Shown: in pieces, positions 18,596-27,584 of the stretch | Layout: each line of letters opens with the position of its first letter | Numbering within the stretch: position 1 is the first letter of the stretch | From: Pseudomonas brassicae | GTDB taxonomy: Bacteria; Pseudomonadota; Gammaproteobacteria; Pseudomonadales; Pseudomonadaceae | Assembly: GCF_010671725.1 (NCBI RefSeq) | Contig: NZ_JAAHBU010000051.1 | Location: 1 to 44,728, forward strand | Direction: 5' to 3' | DNA: 44,728 nucleotides | The notes under the pieces: model-generated | Database searches by the model: none | Seen by the model: the letters and a program-made list of their open reading frames with translations, nothing else | What the model was told of the DNA's origin: nothing | Made by a program: the position numbers and the translations under genes

Positions 18596-19239
18596 TTACT
18601 CGGTAGGGTCGATGCTGTTGGCCAGGCTCATGCTCTTGTAGCCACTGCCCTGGGGCAGCAGCACGTAGCTGTAGGAGCGGCCTTTTTTCAGAAACAGCTC
18701 GTCGAAGCGCGCCACGTTCTGCTGGTCGACGTAGGCGGCGAAGCCAATCTTGATTTCGTTGACCAGGCGGCTGCCGGTCTGGTCCTTGCCCAGGGGGTCG
18801 ATCACCGAGGTCTTGCCGTCGACGGTCTTGAGCGTCACCTGGGCCGGGGTCAGGTTGTAGAACGCGATCTGGGCCTTTTTCGGTTCGTTGACGTACTTGT
18901 CGGCGATCAGCGTCAGGCCCTGGCCGTCATACACCACGGTACTGGCCGCGTTGGCCTTGAGTTGGGGCTCGATGGCCTGGCTGCCGATGGCGATCCTGTG
19001 CGCGCCGGCCGGCGTGAAGCGATAGCCGCTGAGCTGGCCGGCGGCGACTTTCTGCGGGTTGACCTTACCGCTCAAGGTCACGTCGATGCTGCGCTCGCTC
19101 AGGTTGAGCACACGCACGAAGGCCGAGTCGGCCGGGGCCACGGCGTCGTAGAGGTCGGCGTTGCTGTCGGCAGCCAGGGCGTGGGCGTGCCCAGCAGTAC
19201 GGCGGTGGCGGCAATCAGGTGGCGTGGCGAACGGTTCAT
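18596..19239 (-). CDS. algF: AlgF-like periplasmic acetylation adaptor (frameshifted in signal peptide)
   Basis: About 214 residues when repaired. AlgF is a periplasmic adaptor needed for polymer O-acetylation. The mature part (DSNADLYDAVAP..., SAFVRVLNLS, GDQ-free core, ...VDQQNVARFDELFLKKGRSY) is well preserved. The signal peptide (MNRSPRHLIAATAVLLG) is in a different frame from the mature domain. One missing base at about 19185 (expected ...LLGTAHALAADSN) restores it. The ATG at 19239 lies 11 nt after the algJ stop. Since all other operon genes rely on it, a sequencing error is more likely than loss. Confidence 0.85.
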
Positions 19240-19250
19240 GGTGAGGCTCC

Positions 19251-20345
19251 TTAGAAGTGTTGGGTGTGGTTGAGCTGGCGCTGGCCGCTGACCCGATGGG
19301 CCAGCAGCGTGCGCAGCGGGAATTCCCACACCACGGTGTCGATTTCGGGGTTGGCCAGCTGATCGCTGGCCAGGAACTGGCCCATGGCCTCGAAGGGGCC
19401 GCGGGCCTCGACCGCGATGCTGAGCAGGTCACGGTTAAGGGCTTCCTTGAGAAACCCGACGAAGTTCCAGTCGTCGATCTTGCTGTAGCTGGTGCCCACC
19501 AGCAGCAGGCTCTGGGCCTGGTCGGCGAACAGCTCGTCGGCGCGCTGCTCGGCCTTCAGGGTCTCGTACACGCTGATGCGGCTGGCGCCGAAGCCGGGCA
19601 TCAGGCGGCTCTGGTCGAACTGGATGTAGTTCATCAGGTCGCCGGTGATGGTTTTTTCCGCCACCTTGTGCGACACGTAACGCTCGTCACCCAGCAGCTC
19701 CGGGCGTTGTCGTGCCAGCTCGTAGGCGGCCAGGCGCGCGCCGTCCGGGCTCCAGTGGGTGTCGGCCTTGAGGAACAGCGCCGGCCCGCCGAGGTTGTCG
19801 AGAAATGCCGTGCGCAGGGGGGTTACCGCGATCTGACGCGCCTGCAGTTGCGCGACGAAGCGGTCATACAGGCTGATCGCGCGCGGGTCGAACGGGTGCT
19901 GGGTGTGCGCAGCGTAGATGTCCAGCTTCATGGGCAGTGGCAGCAGCACCAGGCGCTTGTGGTGCTGGCCCAACTGCGCCTGGATGGCCGCGATCTGTTC
20001 CAGCTGGCCTTGCAGGTTGGCGTCCAGGTCGTTGGGCACCCGGTATTCCTGGGCGGTATAGAGCCAGCCGTCGTTGCCCAGCACCACGCCCTTGGTGCCC
20101 TCCTGGAACAGCAGGTACTGGGCGTCGGCCCAGCCCTTTACCGATGGCTCGCGCAGGAAGAAGCGCTTGTCGTAGAGCTGCTCGAACTTGCGCAGCAGCT
20201 TGCCGTCGACAAACAGCGTCCAGGCATCGCCCTGGTTTTTCGCGAAGCTGAACACTGGCGGCAGCGAGTACACGAACATCCCTGCCAGCACCAGGCAGAA
20301 CAGAATGCCGTTGACCTTGCTGGCCGAACTCATCACTGGGTACAT
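19251..20345 (-). CDS. algJ: AlgJ-like membrane-anchored O-acetyltransferase
   Basis: A 364-residue protein with an uncleaved N-terminal membrane anchor (GILFCLVLAGMFVYSLPPVF) and a periplasmic SGNH-like domain. Signature residues: D195-T-H197-W and GTSYS at about 284-288. In the alginate system AlgJ receives acetyl groups from AlgI and passes them on. AGGAGG sits 7 nt before ATG 20345 and overlaps the end of algI, so translation is coupled. By my recollection the P. alkylphenolica homologue epmJ is required for multicellular structures. Confidence 0.9.
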   Translation of the reverse strand: MYPVMSSASKVNGILFCLVLAGMFVYSLPPVFSFAKNQGDAWTLFVDGKLLRKFEQLYDKRFFLREPSVKGWADAQYLLFQEGTKGVVLGNDGWLYTAQEYRVPNDLDANLQGQLEQIAAIQAQLGQHHKRLVLLPLPMKLDIYAAHTQHPFDPRAISLYDRFVAQLQARQIAVTPLRTAFLDNLGGPALFLKADTHWSPDGARLAAYELARQRPELLGDERYVSHKVAEKTITGDLMNYIQFDQSRLMPGFGASRISVYETLKAEQRADELFADQAQSLLLVGTSYSKIDDWNFVGFLKEALNRDLLSIAVEARGPFEAMGQFLASDQLANPEIDTVVWEFPLRTLLAHRVSGQRQLNHTQHF

Positions 20346-20354
20346 GGCAGCCTC

Positions 20355-21782
20355 CTAGAACTGGAAATACAGGAAAGGGGAGAACGAATGCGCCGCCAGG
20401 CTGCTCAGCGCCAGGGCAAAGCCTGCCCACAGCAGCACCGCCTTGAGCCCGCCGACGTGGGCCATGAAGTAGTGGTCCTTGTTGCCGGCGTAGTAGCGCA
20501 CGTTGTTGCGCCCGGCCAGGACCAGCCAGCACAGCGCCACGGCGACGAACGACATGGCCATTCTCGATGCACCCAGCACGTACAGTTCCAGCGAGCCCAG
20601 GCCGTTCAGGCCCAGCAACGCCTGATAGATGTCCAGGCTGTGGCGCAGGTCGTTGGTGAAGAACAGCGGCATGCTGAGGATGATCAGCAGGGCGGTGCGC
20701 AGGTTGCGGCCCAGGTGGTAGGGCGTGGTGATCTTGGTGGCCAGGTCGAATTTGCGTTCGAGCACCATGCCCAGGCCGAAGAACAGCCCCCAACAGATGA
20801 AGGCGAAGCTGGCGCCGTGCCACAGCCCCGACAGCAGCATGGTGTACACCAGCGCCGGCAGGGCACCGGCGATACGCTTGCGCACCAGCGGCAGGTAGAC
20901 GTAGTCGCGCAGAAAGTGCGCCAGGGTCATGTGCCAGCGTGACCAGAATTCGGTGATGCTCTGCGACACATACGGCTGGTTGAAGTTTTCGGGGAAACGA
21001 AAGCCCATCATCAGGGCCAGGCCCAGGGCCATGTGGCTGTAGCCGGCGAAGTCGAAGTACAGCTGCAGCGTGGATACCACCAGGCCGAACCAGGCATCGC
21101 TGAACTGCAGGCTGCCTTCGCTGACGAACAGCACGTTGATGGGGGCCAGTTGGTCGGCGATCAGCACCTTCATGATGAAGCCGAGCATGAACCGGCACAC
21201 CCCCAGCGAGAACAGTTCCAGCGAATGGGTGCGCTGACGCAGCTGCGGCGCCAGTTGGCTGTAGCGCAGGATGGGGCCCGCCACCAGGTGGGGAAACAGC
21301 GCGACAAAGGCCGCAAAATCAATGAAGTTGTTGGTTGGTGTGGCGTCCTTGCGGTAGATGTCGACGATGTAGCTCAAGGCATGGAACACATAGAACGAGA
21401 TGCCCAGCGGCAGGAAGATCGTTTCCAGGGTGAAGGTGTTGATGCCCAGCGGCGCGAGCAGCGCCCCCAGCACCTGGGCGCCGAAGTTGGCGTACTTGAA
21501 GTAGCCCAGGGTCGACAGGTTGCCGATGATGCCGATCCACAGCAGGCGAAATGCCCAGGGTTTGTCGCCGGCGTCCAGGCGCGCCTTGATACGCAGGCCG
21601 AACCAGTAGTTCCAGTAGGTGATGCCGACGAACAGCAGCAGGAAGTCCGGGCGCCACCAGGCGTAGAAGATGTAGCTGGCGGCGACGATCACCGTCGAGC
21701 GCCACGGTGCCCGCGCCAGGAAGTACACCGCCAGGAACAGCGGCAGGTAGAGGAACAGGAACACGTTGGAGGCGAAGATCAT
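20355..21782 (-). CDS. algI: AlgI-like MBOAT acyltransferase
   Basis: A 475-residue polytopic inner-membrane O-acyltransferase (MBOAT). It moves acetyl groups from a cytoplasmic donor across the membrane for polymer acetylation. The key His falls in LLSGLWHGASF at residue 322, and the second family segment EFWSRWHMTLAHFLRDYVY is present at about 278-296. Length and the central-motif position match alginate AlgI closely. It follows algE directly (14 bp); in classical alginate operons algI follows algL instead. Confidence 0.95.
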   Translation of the reverse strand: MIFASNVFLFLYLPLFLAVYFLARAPWRSTVIVAASYIFYAWWRPDFLLLFVGITYWNYWFGLRIKARLDAGDKPWAFRLLWIGIIGNLSTLGYFKYANFGAQVLGALLAPLGINTFTLETIFLPLGISFYVFHALSYIVDIYRKDATPTNNFIDFAAFVALFPHLVAGPILRYSQLAPQLRQRTHSLELFSLGVCRFMLGFIMKVLIADQLAPINVLFVSEGSLQFSDAWFGLVVSTLQLYFDFAGYSHMALGLALMMGFRFPENFNQPYVSQSITEFWSRWHMTLAHFLRDYVYLPLVRKRIAGALPALVYTMLLSGLWHGASFAFICWGLFFGLGMVLERKFDLATKITTPYHLGRNLRTALLIILSMPLFFTNDLRHSLDIYQALLGLNGLGSLELYVLGASRMAMSFVAVALCWLVLAGRNNVRYYAGNKDHYFMAHVGGLKAVLLWAGFALALSSLAAHSFSPFLYFQF

Positions 21783-21796
21783 GGCGAGGCCCGTCC

Positions 21797-23251
21797 TTAG
21801 TAGCTGATCACGACGCCGAAGGTCAGCTGATAGTCGTCACCGGTGTCCAGCGCATTGCCGGCATTCAGGTAACTGGCGCTGACCAGTGCGTTGACGTCCA
21901 GGTGCTTGCCGTCGATGGCCACTGGAAACATCTTCCAGTAGTAGTTGAGGTCGAGCATCTGCCCGACATGCTTGCCAGCGCTGTTGCTGCCCCGGGCGAT
22001 CGCCTGGTTGCGGGTGCTGCGCTGGTCGCCATCGACACGAATCGGCAGGGTGCCGTCGGCATCGCGCAGCGTGAGTTGGGTAAGGCGAACGTCCAGGGCA
22101 CTGCGGGGGGTGGGCCGGGTTTCCACGGCGAACCCGTAGTAGCTCAGGTTGCGCAGGTCGAGGCTGACGAATGAGCTGGCCAGGCGCGTGCTGTAGGACC
22201 CCTGCCGGGTAATGCGGTCGGACTGGATGCTGTTGAGGCGAAAGCCGTCGTTTTCGTCGCTCGGGGTATCGGTCAGGCCGCCACGCAGCGCCAGGCGCGG
22301 GGCCCATGGCAGGTCGTCGAAACGCTTGCCGATTTCGCCCAGGGCGGCCCAGCCGCTGGAGTCATGCCCGGTGCTGGTCAGGCCGTTGGCGTCGGTGTTG
22401 TCGACCTTGCCATCGAGCGCGGCCAGCTCCAGGTGATAGTCGCTGAACAATGGGCTGAGCTGCAGCGCGTCGCCCTTGAAGTACAGCCCGTAGCGCACGC
22501 CCTTGAAGTCGTAGCGGTCTTCGGGGGCGTGGCCGCTGTGATCATTCTCGACCATCAGGCGTGTGCCGACCCAGTTGCGCTCGCTCCAGCGGTAGGCGTA
22601 TTCGCCCATCAGGTAGGTGGTGCGCTGTTCACTGTCGGCCAGGCGGTTGACGTCGCTGTTGTAGTTGTAGAACTTCTGCGCCACGGCAAAGAAGCCCTTG
22701 GCGAAGGTGTCTTTGTAGTCCAAGCGCAGCGACTCGAGGCTATCGTCCCACCAGATGCCGTAGTCGTCGGCAAAGCGCTGGCGGCCGGCCGACAGCGAGA
22801 ACCGTGGGTCATCACCCAGCAGGTTGCGCTTGACGTACAGTTCGCGCAGCTCGGCGTACCAGCCTTCTGGCTGTTCGCGTTCGCGGGCGTTGGTGCTTTC
22901 GTTCTGGCTGCTGAGCGCCTGGCTGGAGTCGTAGTTGAGCCACAGGCGCCCGTACACCAGCCACTTGGCCCAGCGTTTCTGCGGTGAATACCAGGCGAAC
23001 GAGGGCTCGTAGCGCAGGCTGTAGAAGCCTTCGTGGCTGCGCCCGACCTGGGAGTCTTCAGGGCCGTAGCCGGTCTGCACGGTGAGCTTGTTGAAGAACT
23101 CGGAGGTGATCAGCGGTTCGCTGCCATCGGCGCCGACGCGCACCGGCTCGTTGCTGTCGGCCTCGGAGCCGGTGACTTCTTCGGCGGCGACGGCTGTGCA
23201 AAGCGGCGCGAGTAGGAGCAGGGCGCCAAACAGGGACGGATGCGCTTTCAC
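21797..23251 (-). CDS. algE: AlgE-like outer-membrane polysaccharide export porin
   Basis: A 484-residue outer-membrane beta-barrel that exports the polymer. A signal peptide (ALLLLAPLCTAVAA) is followed by alternating aromatic/charged strands typical of AlgE (family length about 490). The C-terminus ends in a strand with a terminal aromatic (TFGVVISY), the usual barrel-assembly signal. Charged loops rich in Arg/Asp fit an anionic polymer pore. The start codon overlaps the algK stop (ATGA), so the AlgK-AlgE pair is translationally coupled, as expected for the scaffold and its porin. Confidence 0.93.
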   Translation of the reverse strand: MKAHPSLFGALLLLAPLCTAVAAEEVTGSEADSNEPVRVGADGSEPLITSEFFNKLTVQTGYGPEDSQVGRSHEGFYSLRYEPSFAWYSPQKRWAKWLVYGRLWLNYDSSQALSSQNESTNAREREQPEGWYAELRELYVKRNLLGDDPRFSLSAGRQRFADDYGIWWDDSLESLRLDYKDTFAKGFFAVAQKFYNYNSDVNRLADSEQRTTYLMGEYAYRWSERNWVGTRLMVENDHSGHAPEDRYDFKGVRYGLYFKGDALQLSPLFSDYHLELAALDGKVDNTDANGLTSTGHDSSGWAALGEIGKRFDDLPWAPRLALRGGLTDTPSDENDGFRLNSIQSDRITRQGSYSTRLASSFVSLDLRNLSYYGFAVETRPTPRSALDVRLTQLTLRDADGTLPIRVDGDQRSTRNQAIARGSNSAGKHVGQMLDLNYYWKMFPVAIDGKHLDVNALVSASYLNAGNALDTGDDYQLTFGVVISY

Positions 23252-24699
23252 AGGGTGATCTCCTTGAGCAGGTCGTCGCGGGCCGCCATGGCGCGCTCGA
23301 TGTCAGCCGATTTCAGGGTTTTTTCCAGGCGCTTGAGCAGCCCGCGGGCGCGGCTCTCGCCAAGGTCCAGGGCAATGCGGGCATAGGTGTAGGCCTTGAC
23401 CGGGTCGTGGCACACGGCGCGGCCGCGGGAATGAATGGTGGCCATGCGGTACCAGGCGGCGGTGGCACCGCGTTCGGCCTGCTCGCGGTAGATCGCCAGG
23501 GCGCGCTCCTGGTCGGGCTGGTCGAGGCCGCCCTTGCTGTACAGCTCGCCCAGCAGCAGGTGGGCATCGCGGTAGTTGCTGGCAATCAGTTGGTTGATCA
23601 GCACCTGGGCCTTGGGCGGGTCCAGGGTCAGCCAGTTGCTGACCATGTACAGCGAGGCATTGAGGGCCTTGGCCCGGAGCGGGTCCTTGGCCTGTACCTG
23701 GGCGATCAGTGCCTGCACTTCCTCGGCGTTGTGTTCGACCGGGTTGGACATCATGAAGTTGGCCTTGGACACCAGTGCCGGTACGAAGCCGCGCTGCGCC
23801 GCATTGTCGAACCAGCGCTGTACCTCGGCCATGGCGGCGGCCTGGGCATCGGCGATGGCCTTGTCGCGGGCCTGCTGTTCGGGGCTGGGCGGCAGCTTGA
23901 CGGGGGCCGGGCCCATGCCGCTGGCCAGGCGCTCATCCTGCTCGACGTCCTGGTCAGCGCGCTGCACGGCATTGATGTTGTCCAGCAGCACGCCGATGCG
24001 CTGCACGATCTCCACCGGCAGTTGCGCCATCTGCGGCTCCAGGGTGCGGGCGAACGCCGGGAACGCGCTGTCCTGGCGCTCGCCGAGGAAGCGGTAATAG
24101 CGGTCGACGCCGCGCGGGTCGACGCGCACCGCCTGCTGGTACCCGCGTTCGGCCGTGCTCCGGTCGCCCTGGCGTTCGGCGACCACCGCCTGGTACAGCT
24201 CGGGGCGGCAGTCGAGCAGGCAGCTCTGGGTGTACAGCGCCAGCAGCTGTGCGGCCTCGGCGCCTGGCACCAGGTCGGGGTATGCCAGGAACACTTCCAG
24301 TGTGGTGCTGGCATTGCGCGGGTCGAGGTTGGCCGGGTAGCGCCTCAGCGCCTGGGCCACCCAGGCCCGTTGCGACTGGCGCAGGCTGGGGTTGCGGTCG
24401 AGCAGACGCGCCAGCGAGGCCAGGGCCTGGATCTGCCCGCGGCCGTCGGCGAAGGCCTCCTGGTACAGCCGGATCACCTCCTGGCTGTTGGCGTTGTCAG
24501 TGCTGGCCAGGACATCGCCGAGCAGTTGCTTGGAGGCCAGGTCGCCGCGCGCGGCCAATGCCCGCAGGTCGTTGCTGACATCGGCGCCGGGGTCCTTGTA
24601 CAGCGCATAGCGGATCTGCTCCAGGCTCTGCCCGGCAAGGGCCGGCGTACTGCAGGCGAGGGCGGTCAACAGCAGCCAGGCGGGCGTCGTCGGTTTCAT
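23248..24699 (-). CDS. algK: AlgK-like TPR/Sel1 export scaffold
   Basis: A 483-residue helical-repeat protein. Sel1/TPR-type repeats run over most of its length (for example RGDLASKQLLGDVLAS near residues 50-66 and WYRMATIHSRGRAVCHDPVKA near the C-terminus). It scaffolds the periplasmic export complex and helps place AlgE. The signal region reads LLLTALACSTPALAG. Cys-16 could be lipidated, but Ala-Leu-Ala-Cys is a weak lipobox, and a signal-peptidase I site (PALAG) lies just after, so lipidation is uncertain here. It sits between alg44 (11 bp upstream) and algE (4-nt overlap). Confidence 0.88.
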   Translation of the reverse strand: MKPTTPAWLLLTALACSTPALAGQSLEQIRYALYKDPGADVSNDLRALAARGDLASKQLLGDVLASTDNANSQEVIRLYQEAFADGRGQIQALASLARLLDRNPSLRQSQRAWVAQALRRYPANLDPRNASTTLEVFLAYPDLVPGAEAAQLLALYTQSCLLDCRPELYQAVVAERQGDRSTAERGYQQAVRVDPRGVDRYYRFLGERQDSAFPAFARTLEPQMAQLPVEIVQRIGVLLDNINAVQRADQDVEQDERLASGMGPAPVKLPPSPEQQARDKAIADAQAAAMAEVQRWFDNAAQRGFVPALVSKANFMMSNPVEHNAEEVQALIAQVQAKDPLRAKALNASLYMVSNWLTLDPPKAQVLINQLIASNYRDAHLLLGELYSKGGLDQPDQERALAIYREQAERGATAAWYRMATIHSRGRAVCHDPVKAYTYARIALDLGESRARGLLKRLEKTLKSADIERAMAARDDLLKEITL

Positions 24700-24710
24700 C
24701 TCGGGACCCT

Positions 24711-25880
24711 TCAGCGCGACAGCGATGGCAAGGCCGGCAGGCCGAGGAACAGGTCCACCGCTACCGGTTTCTGGTACGCCGTCACGGGCAGCGGGCGATC
24801 CGGGCGGATGGTCAGCGCCAGGTTCTTGTTCAGCGTGTCCACGTGCGAGTCCACTACGGTGCCGCTGAAGCGTTCATCCAGGCCGAACACCTGCAGGTCC
24901 ACCGAGCGGACCCGGCCGATATCAGCCAGCTTGTCGAACGGCACGTTGGCGCTGACATACAGCGGCTGGTCCTTGGGCAGCAGGTGCAGCAGCGCTGCCT
25001 GCTTGTAGCCATAGCCATCCATCGGGGCGCTGGGGAAGTACACCTGGCAGTCACATGGGCTGTTGATCACGGTTTCGATGGTGGCGCGCCCGAGCAGCGT
25101 CTGCAGGTCGCCGGGTGACAGGTCGGCAACGGCCTTCATGTCGGCCGGGCTGGTGAAGCTGGTGGCCAGCTGGGTGGAGATGCTGGCCAGCGGCTCACCG
25201 GCCTTGACCTCGGTTTGCCCCGGCTGCAGCAGGAATTTCACATAGCCGTTGTCGGGCATGCTGATGACCTGCGCGTCGCTGCTCACCTGGGCCTGCAGGG
25301 CGGGTATGCGAAAGAACAGCAGGTAGCTCTTGTAGGCCACAAACCCCAGTGCGGCCAGGCCCACGGCGCTGAACAGCAGGGTGCCGGTGAGCGCACGCAG
25401 GCGCTCGCCGCCACTGCGGGCGGTGGCGTACTTGTGCTTGCGCTCCTTGATGTAGTTTTCACGCTGCATCACGTTGAACAGGCCATTGATGTCGGCGATT
25501 TCGCCCGACAGGTAGGCACTGATGATGTAGCGCAGGATGTCGCGCTTCTGCGCATCGAGGTCGACGAACTGTGCACCGACTTCGGCACCGCGTTGCGAGA
25601 CGATGCGGATCTGGCTGTCGATGCTCAGGTCGAGCTGGTTCAGGCGCAACTGGATCGAGGCGTTGTAGAGGCTGCCGATTTTCAGCGGGGCACTGTGCAC
25701 CAGGCCCAGGCCACCCAGGGAAATGTCCTGCAGTGTGGTGTCAATCGGCGCCTGGCCGGCGGCGCTGAGCTTGACCCGTGCATTGAGCTTGGTACGCACG
25801 TACTGGCGCTCGTCGATCGCTTCATGGACCACGTTGGCGGCGGTCGCGCCGGGGGCTGCGGGAATGTTTGAGCTACTCAT
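24711..25880 (-). CDS. alg44: Alg44-like PilZ c-di-GMP receptor and copolymerase
   Basis: A 389-residue protein. The N-terminal cytoplasmic PilZ domain carries both c-di-GMP motifs: R25QYVR29 and D52ISLGG56. One transmembrane helix follows at about 150-175 (GTLLFSAVGLAALGFVAYKS), then a periplasmic membrane-fusion-like domain. In alginate producers c-di-GMP binding here activates Alg8. ATG 25880 is chosen because AAGGAAAAGG precedes it and the PilZ domain then starts normally; 25934 would overlap alg8. Polymer synthesis is therefore expected to respond to c-di-GMP. Confidence 0.93.
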   Translation of the reverse strand: MSSSNIPAAPGATAANVVHEAIDERQYVRTKLNARVKLSAAGQAPIDTTLQDISLGGLGLVHSAPLKIGSLYNASIQLRLNQLDLSIDSQIRIVSQRGAEVGAQFVDLDAQKRDILRYIISAYLSGEIADINGLFNVMQRENYIKERKHKYATARSGGERLRALTGTLLFSAVGLAALGFVAYKSYLLFFRIPALQAQVSSDAQVISMPDNGYVKFLLQPGQTEVKAGEPLASISTQLATSFTSPADMKAVADLSPGDLQTLLGRATIETVINSPCDCQVYFPSAPMDGYGYKQAALLHLLPKDQPLYVSANVPFDKLADIGRVRSVDLQVFGLDERFSGTVVDSHVDTLNKNLALTIRPDRPLPVTAYQKPVAVDLFLGLPALPSLSR

Positions 25881-25896
25881 GGCAGGCGCCTTTTCC

Positions 25897-27428
25897 TTAT
25901 CGTTGCGTGAGTTCGAGAAGTACCGAAATGGCACCGAAGAAAATCGCGATGGAAGAGCACAGCATCGCTTTCGATGACCAGCGGTTCAGGGCCTTGTCAA
26001 AGTCGACACTGCCATTGCTTAGCGTGGTTTTCTGTCGGGTCCAGCTTTGCTGTCCATGTGGAACAGTGCGTACACCTTCATCAGCGAGCCGACGATCTGG
26101 TTGTAATAGAGAACGAACGGGTACACCGGGCTGACCGGGTGCCCGGCAAACAGGAACAGCAGTGTCACCAGGCTGCGCGACAGCAGCACCCAGAACAGGT
26201 ACACCAGCAGGTACTGGATACCGAACACCACGCCGGCCACCACCGAGGCGCTCAGGCCCATCAGGCAGGTCCACATCGACACGCGCTGATCAAGCAGCAC
26301 GTACAGCGTGAACAGGCCCAGGCGGGCGCGGCCGAGCAGGTGGGTGGCGCGAAAGTTCTGGCGCAGCGAGTTGCCATACCAGCGAAACATCAGTTGGCGG
26401 GTGGCGCGCCAGAAGCTGTTGTCCGGCGGATGCTCCACGGTCAGGGTGTTGCTGTCGGGCACGTAGAAGGTGTCCCAGCCCGCACGCATCAGGCTCAGCC
26501 ATGACGACTTGTCATCGCCGGTCAGGAACTGGAAGCGGCCCAGGCGCCAGTGTTCGAGAAAGTCGGCTTCGACATCGCGGATGAAGTCCGGGTCGGTCAT
26601 CACGCTGGCGCGAAAGAACGACAGGCGCCCGGTGAGCGTCAGTACCCGGTGCGACAGCGCCATCGAGCACATGTTGATGTGCCGCTGCACGAAGCGCATC
26701 GAGTGCCACTGGCGCATCAACGGGCTGCCTTCGACTGCGCAGAATTCGTTGGTGGTCAGGCCGCCGACATTCGGCAGGTAGGCGAACAGCTTGACCGCGC
26801 GTTCGACGCAGCCGGGCAGCATCATGGTGTCGCCATCGACCACGCCGACCACCGCATCCTGCATCGGCATCTGTCGCGACAGGGCACGGAAGGCATGGGC
26901 CAGGCCGTCGCGCTTGCCGGTGCCACGGGCACGTACGATCACCAGCTTGATGTCGTCGCGGCCCACCACCTCGTTGCGCATGATGGCCTTGATGAACTGT
27001 TCGTCGCCTTTCTCCACGATCGAGGCGATCACGGTGCAGGGCACGTTCAGCCGCTGCACTTCCTGGAACACGGACTGGTAGACCTTGAACGTGGTGTGGG
27101 TGGGGATGCGAAAACTGGTGACCACCATGAACATGTGCGAGGGCAGCGCTGCGTCACCCAGCCGTTCGACCGCCCTGCGAATACGCGGAAACTTCCAGTG
27201 CAGGAAATACATGCCACGCAGGTAGTGGGCCATGGCATTACCATAGCGCCACAGGCCCAGGGCCCCGATGATGAAGATGAACTGATGGTGGCCGGGGTCC
27301 AGGTACTGCGGGGCGATCATCTGCGATGCCAGCGCGACCAGGCCGAACAGGCAGGCCCAGGCGCAGAAACTCGCGCTTGCCTGCAGGTAGCTCGGTCGAC
27401 CCTGGGGTCGCGGTTGCTGTCGTTTCAT
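25897..27428 (-). CDS. alg8: Alg8-like processive glycosyltransferase (frameshifted near C-terminus)
   Basis: Inner-membrane family-2 glycosyltransferase that polymerises mannuronate, 510 residues if repaired. The D-G-D motif is at 198-200 (GVVDGD), the acceptor-side motif in GDDKSSW, and a Q-x-x-(F)RW motif in RQLMFRWYGN. Two N-terminal and several C-terminal membrane helices are present. As written, the frame stops at 26019 after LFHMDS. The other frame continues with QSWTRQKT and a final helix (SSKAMLCSSIAIFFGAISVL) to a stop at 25897. One extra G at about 26050 gives LFHMDRQSWTRQ, which I recognise from the family, and leaves a 16-bp gap to alg44. AGGAG precedes ATG 27428. Confidence 0.9.
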
Positions 27429-27584
27429 GGTGCCGCTTCTCCTGTGTTCGGGCAGCGCTCGCCCGGCCGCTCACGCACATGCGCATCGCCGGCGCTGTGG
27501 GAAGCGGCGGCAAGCGGGCAGGTGAAAAACCGGGTAAACGTCTGGAGTGAAACGCCGGGGGCTCTCTTGATGGAGCCTGTGGCC

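Noticed and set aside
19257..20942. 561-codon open frame on the plus strand opposite algJ/algI
   Set aside because: Shadow frame of a high-GC coding region; no recognisable domain, and the minus-strand AlgJ/AlgI proteins carry clear motifs.
25897..26018. Separate small membrane protein gene between alg8 and alg44
   Set aside because: It lacks its own start codon and ribosome site; its sequence continues Alg8 after a one-base repair.
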